Shown piece after piece: positions 1-6,540 of a stretch of 8,161 bases of DNA (positions are counted from its first letter, which is position 1; every line of letters starts with the position of its first letter). The translations under genes were made by a program, and so were the position numbers. Below the pieces are notes generated by a model. It ran no database searches. It was not told the origin of the DNA and worked only from the letters and a program-made list of their open reading frames with translations. The stretch is from Myxococcota bacterium. GTDB taxonomy: Bacteria; Myxococcota_A; Polyangia; HGW-17. Location: the NCBI GenBank assembly GCA_018821745.1, contig JAHJLU010000741.1, positions 1 through 8,161 of the forward strand. The letters run 5' to 3'.

Positions 1-18
1 ACCAATAACACCAATAAC
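1..18 (+). repeat. Two tandem copies of a 9-bp unit (ACCAATAAC)
   Basis: Bases 1-9 and 10-18 are identical and encode TNN-TNN in the low-complexity linker of the Cys-rich protein. The array may continue upstream of the window, where it could vary in length by slippage. Confidence 0.6.
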
Positions 19-699
19 ACGACGACACCCTGTGTCCCCGACCCTTCCGGTTACGAGTGCTCGAACTGTATCGATGATGACGGCGACGGATTCATCGATG
101 GAATGGATCCCGGCTGCAGCTCCCCCGATGACAGACTTGAGGGGAGCTTTTCCACGGATATCCCCGGTGACGACACCAACACCACCATGCAGGACTGCTG
201 GTTCGATGGCAACTCGGGTGGCGGTGACGATGGCTGCGACGTGCATATCTGCTGTATTCTGGACGAGTGCCCCGCCGAGTACCAGGGGAGCTACGACCCG
301 TCCGAATGCGCGACGGCCGTGACCCAGGACTGTGTGGATAACTGTGGCCCCTTCGTGGTCCCAGGTTGTGACTGCTTCGGGTGCTGCACAATCTGCGCCG
401 GCCCCGACTGTTACAACATTTTCATCGGCAGCCCGCGGATCTCGCCGGACTGTGACCAGGATTCCATTGACGATCCCGTGGCCTGCCCCCGGTGTACTCT
501 GTCCCAGGAGTGCGGTGCCCCTTGTGACCCCGCCAACTGTATTCTTTGTCCCGGTCAGACCGAGGCCGATCTTCCCCCCGAGTGTACCGGCGAGTCTGTG
601 TGTCCCAATGACGAGCTCCCCTGTACGGTGTCGGCGGAGTGTGAGGCGGGCGATTACTGCGCGACAGGCTGCTGTATTGCCATACCGAATGTCCAGTAG
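1..699 (+). CDS. Cys-rich secreted protein with DDDGDG calcium motif, 3' part (5' end outside window)
   Basis: The frame is open from base 1 to a TAG at 697-699, giving 232 visible residues; start codon and signal peptide lie upstream. The fragment opens with an Asn/Thr linker (TNNTNNTTT), then CSNCIDDDGDGFIDGMDPGC at residues 20-39, an Asp-rich loop like those of calcium-binding thrombospondin type-3 or EF-hand motifs. About 30 residues later comes DCWFDGNSG with a GDDGCDVHICC segment. I recall this arrangement (DGDG loop, FDGNSG, CC) from surface proteins of Myxococcota, but could not check it. The remainder holds closely spaced cysteines, including CDCFGCCTIC and a final CC near the end. 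In total 32 of 232 residues are Cys, so a disulfide-rich extracellular or outer-membrane protein is likely. The molecular role is unknown. No terminator is visible before the next gene, 94 bp downstream on the same strand. Confidence 0.85.
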   Translation, partial: TNNTNNTTTPCVPDPSGYECSNCIDDDGDGFIDGMDPGCSSPDDRLEGSFSTDIPGDDTNTTMQDCWFDGNSGGGDDGCDVHICCILDECPAEYQGSYDPSECATAVTQDCVDNCGPFVVPGCDCFGCCTICAGPDCYNIFIGSPRISPDCDQDSIDDPVACPRCTLSQECGAPCDPANCILCPGQTEADLPPECTGESVCPNDELPCTVSAECEAGDYCATGCCIAIPNVQ

Positions 700-768
700 A
701 TTTACTGGCAACATCTGAAAGATTTAAGAAAACAAGAAAATATAAGTGGTAAAAGGAGGGCGGTATCC

Positions 769-787
769 TATAATATCGGGAGGAGGG
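769..787 (+). promoter_or_regulatory. TATAAT box and strong ribosome binding site before the Tat oxidoreductase gene
   Basis: A perfect TATAAT lies at 769-774, but no convincing -35 or TG extension is placed for it, so the promoter is tentative and would give a leader of only about a dozen bases. AGGAGG at 781-786 lies 7 bases before the ATG at 794 and decides the start. A second SD-like AAGGAGG at 754-760 has no start codon at the right distance. Confidence 0.4.
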
Positions 788-793
788 TCTATC

Positions 794-1549
794 ATGACAG
801 ACGAAAGCAGCAGACGACAATTTTTACAGTGGCTCGGGGTGGGAACGGTGGCCTCCCTGAGTCTCTTCTCCTCCTCCTGTGATCACCCGGAGCAGACGGA
901 TACTCCCCCGGATATTCCCCCGGATCCAACCCCGGTGAAGCCCCCACGGGAGAATTCTGTCCTTGGCAAATTTCCCTTTCATCCCAACGGGCCCGAGGAC
1001 GCATCCCCGGTGACCTGGCCCGTGCGCACGGTGGATCTTCAGGACCTGGACGCCATCATCAACTCCTGGACGCTCAAGGTGGGGGTCAAGGGAATGCGCG
1101 CACTCAAGACCTACACCTTTAAGCAGCTGGTGGCGCTTCCGCGGACCAACATGCTGGTGGATTTTCATTGTGTTGAGGGGTGGTCTGTGCAGGACATTCC
1201 ATGGAACGGCGTCCACCTCTCCACCATTCTGGAAGATATGGGGTACGGACCGAGGCATCCCTACGTGACGTTCCACACAATCGGAGGCCGGTACAATGAG
1301 TCCCTTCCCGTGGAACAGGCGCTGGAACCCAAGACGCTCCTCGCATACGGCGTGGGCGGCTATACGCTCCCCCTCAAGCGGGGTTTTCCCCTCAGGCTCG
1401 TGATCCCGAAGCTTCTCGCCTACAAGAGCGCGAAATATGTGGATACCATTGAGTTTGCGAAGGAAAAGGAGAACGGGTTCTGGGTGGCCAGAGGGTATCC
1501 CTACGAGGCGGTGGTCAGTGAAGACCGCCTGCGGGAGGGGAAATACTGA
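794..1549 (+). CDS. Tat-exported molybdopterin-dependent oxidoreductase, sulfite oxidase/MsrP-like
   Basis: The 251-residue protein begins with a twin-arginine signal, SRRQFLQWLG at residues 6-15, followed by a hydrophobic stretch and Cys29 in SSSC, a weak lipobox. A Pro/Asp-rich linker (about 30-55) leads into the oxidoreductase molybdopterin-binding fold. The segment FHCVEGWSVQDIPW places Cys126 where this family's cysteine binds molybdenum; MsrP (YedY) has a very similar CVEAWSMVIPW. Further family marks are KRGFPLRLVIP at 196-205, YKSAKYVDTIEF at 210-221 and GFWVARGYP at 228-236. Periplasmic reduction or oxidation of a small substrate is inferred; MsrP repairs methionine sulfoxide in proteins. 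No heme-bearing membrane partner MsrQ is encoded nearby, so the electron donor is unknown. An in-frame GTG at 746 lacks a suitable ribosome binding site, whereas the ATG at 794 has AGGAGG 7 bases upstream and puts the Tat motif close to the N-terminus. Confidence 0.9.
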   Translation: MTDESSRRQFLQWLGVGTVASLSLFSSSCDHPEQTDTPPDIPPDPTPVKPPRENSVLGKFPFHPNGPEDASPVTWPVRTVDLQDLDAIINSWTLKVGVKGMRALKTYTFKQLVALPRTNMLVDFHCVEGWSVQDIPWNGVHLSTILEDMGYGPRHPYVTFHTIGGRYNESLPVEQALEPKTLLAYGVGGYTLPLKRGFPLRLVIPKLLAYKSAKYVDTIEFAKEKENGFWVARGYPYEAVVSEDRLREGKY

Positions 1550-1551
1550 GT

Positions 1552-1935
1552 CTACTTGCAGCCGGGGAAAGAGGTCACAAACTTGATCTTGTAATCAGGG
1601 AAGGAGGTGACCTTCTGGACTTTGTAGTCGGGAAAGGAGCTGACGATTTTCCACAGCCCCGGCTTATCCGCGAAGGAACTGACGATTTTCACTTTGATAT
1701 CGGGGAAGGAGCTCACGACCTGGACCTTCACATCGGGAAACGAAGTGACGTATTTGATCTTGCCATAGAGCTGGCATTTTCCCGGTTTCCCCTTGGCCTG
1801 GGCTGCCTGACACAAAGCGAGCTCCATTCCGAACATCTGCTTCTTGGAGAAGAGCTGCCAGCTGCTCTGAGGCGCGGCGCTCAGGGAGATAAACGTAAAT
1901 ATAACAAGGGAGGAGAGGAAAAAGACTGATTTCAT
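1552..1935 (-). CDS. Small exported protein built of six 11-residue SFPD repeats
   Basis: The 127-residue protein has a signal peptide (residues 1-20, cleavage expected after SLSA) and a short mature head with Cys42 and Cys54. From residue 58 to the end it consists of six repeats of about 11 residues, consensus K-[VI]-[QK]-x-V-[ST]-S-F-[PA]-[DG]-[YVI]. The fourth copy is enlarged by a KPGLW insertion (91-95), and the last ends in PGCK with Cys126. The alternation of charged and beta-branched residues followed by a S-F-P-D turn suggests one beta-strand per repeat, as in a solenoid or beta-roll. I recall small exported proteins with similar VTSFPD repeats in other phyla, with no reliable function. 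The ATG at 1933-1935 gives the signal peptide; the upstream AAAGG is a weak ribosome binding site. The gene ends two bases from the stop of the convergent Tat oxidoreductase gene, so any terminator must lie within coding sequence. Confidence 0.85.
   Translation of the reverse strand: MKSVFFLSSLVIFTFISLSAAPQSSWQLFSKKQMFGMELALCQAAQAKGKPGKCQLYGKIKYVTSFPDVKVQVVSSFPDIKVKIVSSFADKPGLWKIVSSFPDYKVQKVTSFPDYKIKFVTSFPGCK
1555..1767 (-). repeat. Tandem approx. 33-bp coding repeats (six units)
   Basis: The DNA of the SFPD repeats is tandemly repeated with a period near 33 bp, centred on variants of GGGAAGGAGCTGACGA on the plus strand. Units differ at many third positions and use both AGC- and TCN-type serine codons, while the protein pattern is kept. 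This points to an older expansion held by selection rather than a recent slippage array. Confidence 0.75.
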
Positions 1936-1968
1936 CTGTTTAATGCCTTTCTGTTGAGAACTGGTGAA

Positions 1969-1977
1969 ACTGTAGCA
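1969..1977 (-). promoter_or_regulatory. Candidate TGC-extended -10 promoter of the SFPD-repeat gene
   Basis: On the minus strand the sequence reads TGCTACAGT, a -10 hexamer TACAGT preceded by a TGN extension. The -35 position (CTGGTA at 17 bp) is poor, as is common for extended -10 promoters. Transcription would begin about 27 bases before the ATG. Confidence 0.35.
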
Positions 1978-2021
1978 GGTACGCAGGGGAATACCAGAGA
2001 ATTCATTCTTTCTTCCGGGGG

Positions 2022-2051
2022 ACGCCGGGATTCATCACCGGGACCCGGCGT
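2022..2051. terminator. GC-rich inverted repeat downstream of the basic lipoprotein gene
   Basis: ACGCCGGG (2022-2029) and CCCGGCGT (2044-2051) form a perfect 8-bp stem with a 14-base loop, 8 bases beyond the lipoprotein gene stop on the minus strand. No T-run follows on that strand, so it is not a canonical intrinsic terminator. It may instead protect the mRNA 3' end or act with Rho. Confidence 0.35.
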
Positions 2052-2059
2052 GTCGACGC

Positions 2060-2650
2060 TCAGAGCAGCCGGAAGGTGCCTCCGCACATATGCTTGAGCA
2101 GACTGCCCGGCTCGGGATCGTGTCCTGCGAGGACTGTCCGGGTAAACATGGTGAACACCGCGGTGAGATGATTGCCCATGAGGCAGTCGGCACTGATGAG
2201 GTACACAGAGGTCCCGGTCAGGATGGTAAAACTGACGTCTCCCTTTGTCTCCATGGGGCTCGATTGAGAGTATTTCTCGTAACGCAGAGTGAACGCCCTG
2301 TGGGCAGCGTGGAGGCTCCTGTAACGTTGCCGTGTTATGGAGAAGCGCCGGGTAAAGTGGCGTCGGGTTTTTTGCTTTTTATCCCTTCGCTGGGTGAAAA
2401 ACCAAAAGTTTTCTTCGGTGATTCCCCGCTCCATGTAGGGGGTTCCGCCACGCATGTAGGCCTGTTTTCGGGTCTGGATTTTGTATCGTGATCGGAGGGA
2501 GTCAGCCAGCGCTCGTATCCGGTGGTGCTGCGCACCCTGGTTGTAGTGTTTTGGCGTGACTACCCGTTTAACCTTTTTTTTGCAGCCCGCGATCAAGGCA
2601 ACTGCCACCAGGAGGGCCAAAACATAACTGAGGGAAGAGACTGGTTTCAC
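2060..2650 (-). CDS. Very basic orphan lipoprotein (GTG start)
   Basis: The 196-residue product starts with a lipoprotein signal, residues 1-23, ending in the canonical lipobox I-A-G-C with Cys23, followed at once by KKK. Residues 24-130 are strongly basic: I count about 30 Lys/Arg against 6 Asp/Glu, with clusters such as RRDKKQKTRRH (88-98) and several aromatic residues (FWFF at 82-85). Residues 131-196 are less charged, contain Cys156 and Cys189, and look like a small separate domain. I do not recognise the family. The charge could suit contact with anionic polymers such as LPS, nucleic acid or peptidoglycan, but that is inference. GTG at 2648-2650 is chosen because AGGAG lies just upstream and the signal peptide then starts correctly; a longer frame from 2731 would overlap the enolase-like gene and bury the signal. 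The gene follows that gene by 40 bp and is probably cotranscribed. Confidence 0.72.
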   Translation of the reverse strand: MKPVSSLSYVLALLVAVALIAGCKKKVKRVVTPKHYNQGAQHHRIRALADSLRSRYKIQTRKQAYMRGGTPYMERGITEENFWFFTQRRDKKQKTRRHFTRRFSITRQRYRSLHAAHRAFTLRYEKYSQSSPMETKGDVSFTILTGTSVYLISADCLMGNHLTAVFTMFTRTVLAGHDPEPGSLLKHMCGGTFRLL

Positions 2651-2660
2651 GGAATCTCCT
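2648..2660 (-). promoter_or_regulatory. Ribosome binding site deciding a GTG start
   Basis: Read on the minus strand, AGGAG is followed by ATTCC and then GTG. The spacing is good and the frame gives an N-terminus of MKPVSS leading straight into the lipoprotein signal. No ATG in this frame offers a comparable arrangement. Confidence 0.7.
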
Positions 2661-2690
2661 GTGGAGGTGATGCCACAATGGGTAAAAGAT

Positions 2691-3902
2691 CTAGAGAAAG
2701 GGGGTCTCTGCGGACTTCTTCGTGATGTCACGCAGCAGCTCGGGGGCGACAGTTACACCGCACCCGGGATTGCGTCGGAGCACTTCAAGGGTACCCGAGC
2801 CACCCTCATTGGGTACAAGCGGTGCCTCGGTGATATCGGAGAGGAGGAACTGGGTCGCGAAGTTGCCTTCATGGTGAATAAAGGTCCCGTGTCTGGCGGC
2901 CAGAATGCGAGTGAATGCTGTGAGCAGGGAGCTTTCCCCGGGACTGCTCCCCAGGGCAACCTGCCAATTTCGCTTCTGGGCTTTTTTCGCCAGTTTGCCC
3001 ACGGTGAAAAAGCCTCCGTTTTTCGATATGGACAGGTTCACCACACCCGGGGGGCAATGATCCATGCACCAGTCCAGACTCTGTGACGTGACAACGGACT
3101 GATCGAGAATAAAGGATATCTCTCCCTGATATGCCTCCATGAGCGCCGGGATCGTCTCGAGATCATCGGCAGGGAGCGGTTGTTCCACTACGCGCAGGTC
3201 CATGTTCAGCAGCTTCTCTATGATATCGGGAGCGGTCTCTGCCGTGAGCCGACCCTCGAAGTCGACGATGATGCTGACGCTGTCGCCGGTGCGCTGGACC
3301 ATCTCTTTGAGGAGGATCATCTCCCGCTCCAGATCCCTCCCCATGGCGAGCTTGACGCTCGAATATCCCTGGGCAGCGATGGTGTGCAGCATGGAGAGGG
3401 CGAGCCCCCTTCCCGCCAAGGGAATGGTCGGTGTGTAAGCGATGGATTCCGTGGCCATGGGACCGAGCATTTCCACCAGAGAGAGGCCCTTTTCCCGGCT
3501 CAGGAGATCGAGGAGTCCCGAGGAGAGGAGGGCGATTTCCGCCAGGAGGGGGCGTGGGTTTTCCATTTTCTGCCGGTACCAGGTGGTCAGGGCGGTCACG
3601 GAGCTGTCGATATTGTCGGCGGAGTCGTAGGAGAATGTAATAAGCCGCGGGAGAATCTCCCGGAGATTTTTTGTGATCTCGGCTGCTTCTGTGTTGTGCT
3701 GCTGACAGGGGATAGCTTCACCCCAGCCGCTGATGCCATCGGAGTTCTGGAGCTGGAGCAGCATGGAGGTTTCGGCCCTGCCCGGCAGAACGCGTGAACT
3801 GAAGACCTGCTTGAAAGGCGGCGAAATCTCCCGGATTCTCCAAAGAGCCAGGGAGTTTCTCAACATTACCGTATCTGAGTTTACGCCAGAGGATGATGAC
3901 AT
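2691..3902 (-). CDS. Enolase-superfamily protein (MLE/OSBS-like) apparently lacking both catalytic lysines
   Basis: The 403-residue protein has the two-domain layout of the muconate lactonizing enzyme subgroup: an N-terminal capping domain with GISGWGEAIP (56-65), then a TIM-type barrel. The metal ligands fit by eye: Asp214 in IIVDFEG, Glu240 in VVEQPLP and Asp267 in FILDQS, spaced 26 and 27 residues (26 and 25 in MLE). The KxK motif reads GYSSVKLAMG: Lys184 matches the first lysine but Ala186 replaces the catalytic second one. In VVNLSISKNGG, Ser291 stands where the opposite-face lysine normally lies. The C-terminal part has GSSPGESSLLTAF (318-330) and HHEGNF (343-348), features I associate with poorly characterised enolase-like proteins. 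It is therefore either a metal-binding pseudoenzyme or an enzyme with other acid/base groups. No menaquinone or peptidoglycan-recycling genes adjoin, so OSBS or dipeptide epimerase activity is not supported. The ATG at 3902 is the likely start; ATG at codon 13 is an alternative. Confidence 0.82.
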   Translation of the reverse strand: MSSSSGVNSDTVMLRNSLALWRIREISPPFKQVFSSRVLPGRAETSMLLQLQNSDGISGWGEAIPCQQHNTEAAEITKNLREILPRLITFSYDSADNIDSSVTALTTWYRQKMENPRPLLAEIALLSSGLLDLLSREKGLSLVEMLGPMATESIAYTPTIPLAGRGLALSMLHTIAAQGYSSVKLAMGRDLEREMILLKEMVQRTGDSVSIIVDFEGRLTAETAPDIIEKLLNMDLRVVEQPLPADDLETIPALMEAYQGEISFILDQSVVTSQSLDWCMDHCPPGVVNLSISKNGGFFTVGKLAKKAQKRNWQVALGSSPGESSLLTAFTRILAARHGTFIHHEGNFATQFLLSDITEAPLVPNEGGSGTLEVLRRNPGCGVTVAPELLRDITKKSAETPFL

Positions 3903-3928
3903 GGTCGCTCGTTCCGAAAAGAGCCGCT

Positions 3929-3957
3929 ATAATGGCACGGATTTTCTGCAAATTCAA
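3929..3957 (-). promoter_or_regulatory. Candidate promoter of the enolase-like gene
   Basis: On the minus strand, TTGAAT (complement of 3952-3957) and CATTAT (complement of 3929-3934) are separated by 17 bp, and the -10 is preceded by TGC, an extended -10 feature. Each hexamer matches 4 of 6 consensus bases. The inferred transcript would start about 20 bases before the ATG at 3902 and would also serve the lipoprotein gene behind it. Confidence 0.35.
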
Positions 3958-3985
3958 CTTATTAAATCAGGAGCGCCCTGGGGCC

Positions 3986-6466
3986 TCATGGAAGGGCGGG
4001 AGGAGGTGGAGATTCCAGGAGTTCCCTGACCTTGTCGGTGAATCCCTTGACAGAGAAGGGCTTCTGGAGAAACTCGCTGCCCTCTCCCAGTAAATTCTCA
4101 CTCTCGATGATCTGGGCAGTGTAGCCGGACATGAACAGAATTCTCAGATCGGGCATTTTCGCCTTGAGCGCTGAAGCCACACGGCGACCGTTCATGTCGG
4201 GGATGACAATATCGGTGATGAGGAGGTCAATTCTGGTGGTGGATTTATGCGCGAGCTCCAGGGCTTCCCGGCCCGTGGAGGCGACCAGAACATGGTAGTT
4301 GTTGCGCTTGAGCACCGTGAGGGCCATTTTCTGCATGGAGGGGTCGTCTTCCAGCAGCAGGATGGTTGGTCCGGTGGTTTTCTCCAATTTCTGGCCAGCC
4401 TGGCCATCGTGACCTGTCGGGAAATATCGGGGAAACAGCAGGGAGAAGGTTGTACCCATGCCTTCGGTGCTCTGGGCATCAATGTAGCCTTCGTGCTGCT
4501 GGATCATCCCGTGGACAGTGGCCAGACCGAGCCCGGTGCCGCGCTGGCGCTCTCTGGTGGTGAAGAAGGGATCGAAGACGCGTGGCAGGGCATCCGGGGA
4601 GATCCCGCATCCGGTGTCACTCACAGTGATTTTGACATGGGGCATCCCGGGCTTGAGGAGTGGAAGGGTCTCCATGTCCTGGGCGCTCGCCGGTGAAGCG
4701 GTAATGGTGAAGAGTCCGCCGTTGGGCATGGCCTCCTGGGAGTTGACGGCCAGATTCAGGATAATATGGTGGAGCTGGTTTTCATCTCCGAGGATCTGGA
4801 GCGAGTCATCGGTGAAGGATGTCTGGACCGTGATGTTCTCGCGGAGTGTCCTTTTTACGAGATCCATGATGGACACAATGGTCTCTTTCACCATGAGAGG
4901 TTTCTTCTTGAGCTCCTGCTTGCGGGAGAAGGCCAACAGCCTGGCGGTGACATTCTGAGCCTGTCTGGCCGCGTACTGGATCTCCTGGAGCATGTCGTTG
5001 TATTCTGTGTCCAAAGAGAGCTCATCGAGCATAATCTCGGTGTATCCCAGGACGGGGCTGAGGAGATTGTTGAAGTCGTGGGCGATGCCACCGGCCAACA
5101 GCCCAATGGACTCAAGTTTTTGCGCCTGAAGAAGCTGTGCAGAGAGGCTCTCACGCTCTTTTTGCATGTGACTCTCCTGGGTGACATCCCTGAACACCAT
5201 GGAATATCCCAGCAGAGTGTTGTCAGAATCGGTCAGGGGTGAAGCGCTGACGTCCCATACGGTCCCGTCGGGGCTGGGGTTCCGGGAACGCACCTCAGTG
5301 AGGGTTCTCCCCGCTTCATCCGCGGGGCAGTTATTACACACGTTCTCTGATTTGCAGATGATTGCCTGGCAGGGGATTCCGGCCAGCTCTTCCTGGGGTT
5401 TCCCCAGATATTGCTCGGCCGCCCGATTGCACCACTTGAGTTTTTTATCGGGGGTGAGATAAATGAACAGCTCCTCCATGGAGTTCATGAGGAGCGCTTT
5501 CTCCCACTCGCTTTGGGAGAGCTGCTCTTGTGTGGAGCGCCAGTGGGTGATGTCCATTATCATCCCCGTGGCGAAGTCGATTTTTTCTTTGTCGGAGTCC
5601 AGGGGGATTCCCCGGGCCCGGGCCAAAATCCAGATGGAACCTTTGGCGGGGTGGTTGTATTCCAGCACCTCATCGAAGATGAAGGGCGGGCTCGCGGAAC
5701 GAATGATTGAAGCCTTGATCCGCTCGCTGTCCCGGGGGTGGATGTTCAGGAACCATGACCGGAAGTCCAGCATCTGCTCCTCGGAGATCCCGAGGATCTC
5801 CATGATGGAGGGGCTCACGTGGGTGATAACGGGATCAAAGGGCGTGAGCGGATTCTCCATACGGTAGAGCGCATAATGGGTGGGAGTGCTCACCAGCGCC
5901 TCAAAATTGGCCCGCTGCTGTGTCTCGGAGAGGCGTGTGGTCATTTCTTCGGTAACATCCCGGGCGCTGCCGTAGGTGCCGATGAGCTGCCCTTCGTCGG
6001 AATAGAGGGGCCTTGAACAGTCCCGAATCCAACGGATCTCGCTGCTCTTCGTCCGGATGCGGGCGTTTGTGCAGGAAATCTCGCCACTGGTGATACGTTC
6101 AATATGGGCCTTGATCGCGTCGTGGTCCTCAGGGTGGATAAGGACCGGCCAGCCCCCTATTTCGTGGAGCTCTGCGGGATCATAGCCCGTGATGGCGGCA
6201 AAGCCACCGAAGGACCAGGCTGGCTTCATGGTGCCATCTGCCTCGAAGAGGTTGCAATATCCGTAGTCACAGTTGAGTTCAGCTAAATGGCGGAAATTGT
6301 GTTCCAGGCTCTTTGTTCGCTCCAGCTCATCGGAGCATTGCTCCAGCTGTGTCTCGAGACGGACAATATAACGGAGCAGATCCTGTGTGCCCATGCGCTT
6401 GAGTTGATCCCGGGGGATCAGTTGCAGTTCATTTCGGGGCGTGTTTGTGTTGCCGAAGTCGGACAT
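3986..6466 (-). CDS. Soluble hybrid histidine kinase: coiled coil, three PAS domains, HisKA, HATPase_c, receiver
   Basis: The 826-residue protein has no membrane segment or signal peptide, so it should sense a cytoplasmic signal. An N-terminal helical region (about 28-58) may form a coiled coil. PAS-1 (about 70-175) has the ITGYDPAEL and IHPEDHD signatures and ends in DVTEE. PAS-2 spans about 190-312. PAS-3 (about 322-432) carries four closely spaced cysteines, Cys366, Cys371, Cys377 and Cys380. The dimerisation/phosphoacceptor domain has GGIAHDFNNLL with phospho-acceptor His463. The ATPase domain shows the N box around Asn571-Asn575, G1 DTGCGI (617-622), F box FDPFFTT (631-637) and G2 GTGLGL (643-648). 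The receiver (about 701-818) has acidic Asp707/Asp708, phospho-acceptor Asp752 in TDIVIPDM, Ser780 and Lys802. All catalytic residues are present. No HPt protein or output regulator is encoded here, so the downstream partner is unknown. The ATG at 6466 has AAAGG 8 bases upstream; 83 bp separate the stop from the enolase-like gene. Confidence 0.95.
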   Translation of the reverse strand: MSDFGNTNTPRNELQLIPRDQLKRMGTQDLLRYIVRLETQLEQCSDELERTKSLEHNFRHLAELNCDYGYCNLFEADGTMKPAWSFGGFAAITGYDPAELHEIGGWPVLIHPEDHDAIKAHIERITSGEISCTNARIRTKSSEIRWIRDCSRPLYSDEGQLIGTYGSARDVTEEMTTRLSETQQRANFEALVSTPTHYALYRMENPLTPFDPVITHVSPSIMEILGISEEQMLDFRSWFLNIHPRDSERIKASIIRSASPPFIFDEVLEYNHPAKGSIWILARARGIPLDSDKEKIDFATGMIMDITHWRSTQEQLSQSEWEKALLMNSMEELFIYLTPDKKLKWCNRAAEQYLGKPQEELAGIPCQAIICKSENVCNNCPADEAGRTLTEVRSRNPSPDGTVWDVSASPLTDSDNTLLGYSMVFRDVTQESHMQKERESLSAQLLQAQKLESIGLLAGGIAHDFNNLLSPVLGYTEIMLDELSLDTEYNDMLQEIQYAARQAQNVTARLLAFSRKQELKKKPLMVKETIVSIMDLVKRTLRENITVQTSFTDDSLQILGDENQLHHIILNLAVNSQEAMPNGGLFTITASPASAQDMETLPLLKPGMPHVKITVSDTGCGISPDALPRVFDPFFTTRERQRGTGLGLATVHGMIQQHEGYIDAQSTEGMGTTFSLLFPRYFPTGHDGQAGQKLEKTTGPTILLLEDDPSMQKMALTVLKRNNYHVLVASTGREALELAHKSTTRIDLLITDIVIPDMNGRRVASALKAKMPDLRILFMSGYTAQIIESENLLGEGSEFLQKPFSVKGFTDKVRELLESPPPPALP

Positions 6467-6495
6467 GAGTAAAACCTTTAGTTTACTGAAAGGTC

Positions 6496-6532
6496 AAAAT
6501 AGCACACGGGGAAAACCATTCAAGGGGAAAAC
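6496..6532 (-). promoter_or_regulatory. Candidate kinase-gene promoter flanked by GGGGAAAAC repeats
   Basis: On the minus strand, TTGAAT (complement of 6518-6523) and TATTTT (complement of 6496-6501) are 16 bp apart, with TGC directly before the -10. Two plus-strand copies of GGGGAAAAC, at 6508-6516 and 6524-6532 (16 bp apart), lie in the spacer and immediately upstream of the -35. That is a plausible place for a tandem operator. Confidence 0.4.
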
Positions 6533-6540
6533 AGGGTGAG

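Noticed and set aside
746..793. GTG start at 746 for the Tat oxidoreductase
   Set aside because: No ribosome binding site fits, and the ATG at 794 has AGGAGG at ideal distance with the twin-arginine motif near the N-terminus.
1555..1767. CRISPR-like array
   Set aside because: The 33-bp period lies wholly within an open reading frame, units are contiguous without spacers, and they encode a conserved peptide motif.
2651..2731. N-terminal extension of the basic lipoprotein to a start at 2731
   Set aside because: It would overlap the end of the enolase-like gene and place 27 polar residues before the signal peptide; the GTG at 2650 has a good ribosome binding site.
3180..3797. 205-codon plus-strand open frame opposite the enolase-like gene
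   Set aside because: Its translation lacks any domain signature, and the opposite strand encodes a clear enolase-superfamily protein across the same bases.
2691..3902. menC (o-succinylbenzoate synthase) or dipeptide epimerase
   Set aside because: Both catalytic lysines appear to be missing and there are no menaquinone or murein-peptide genes around it.
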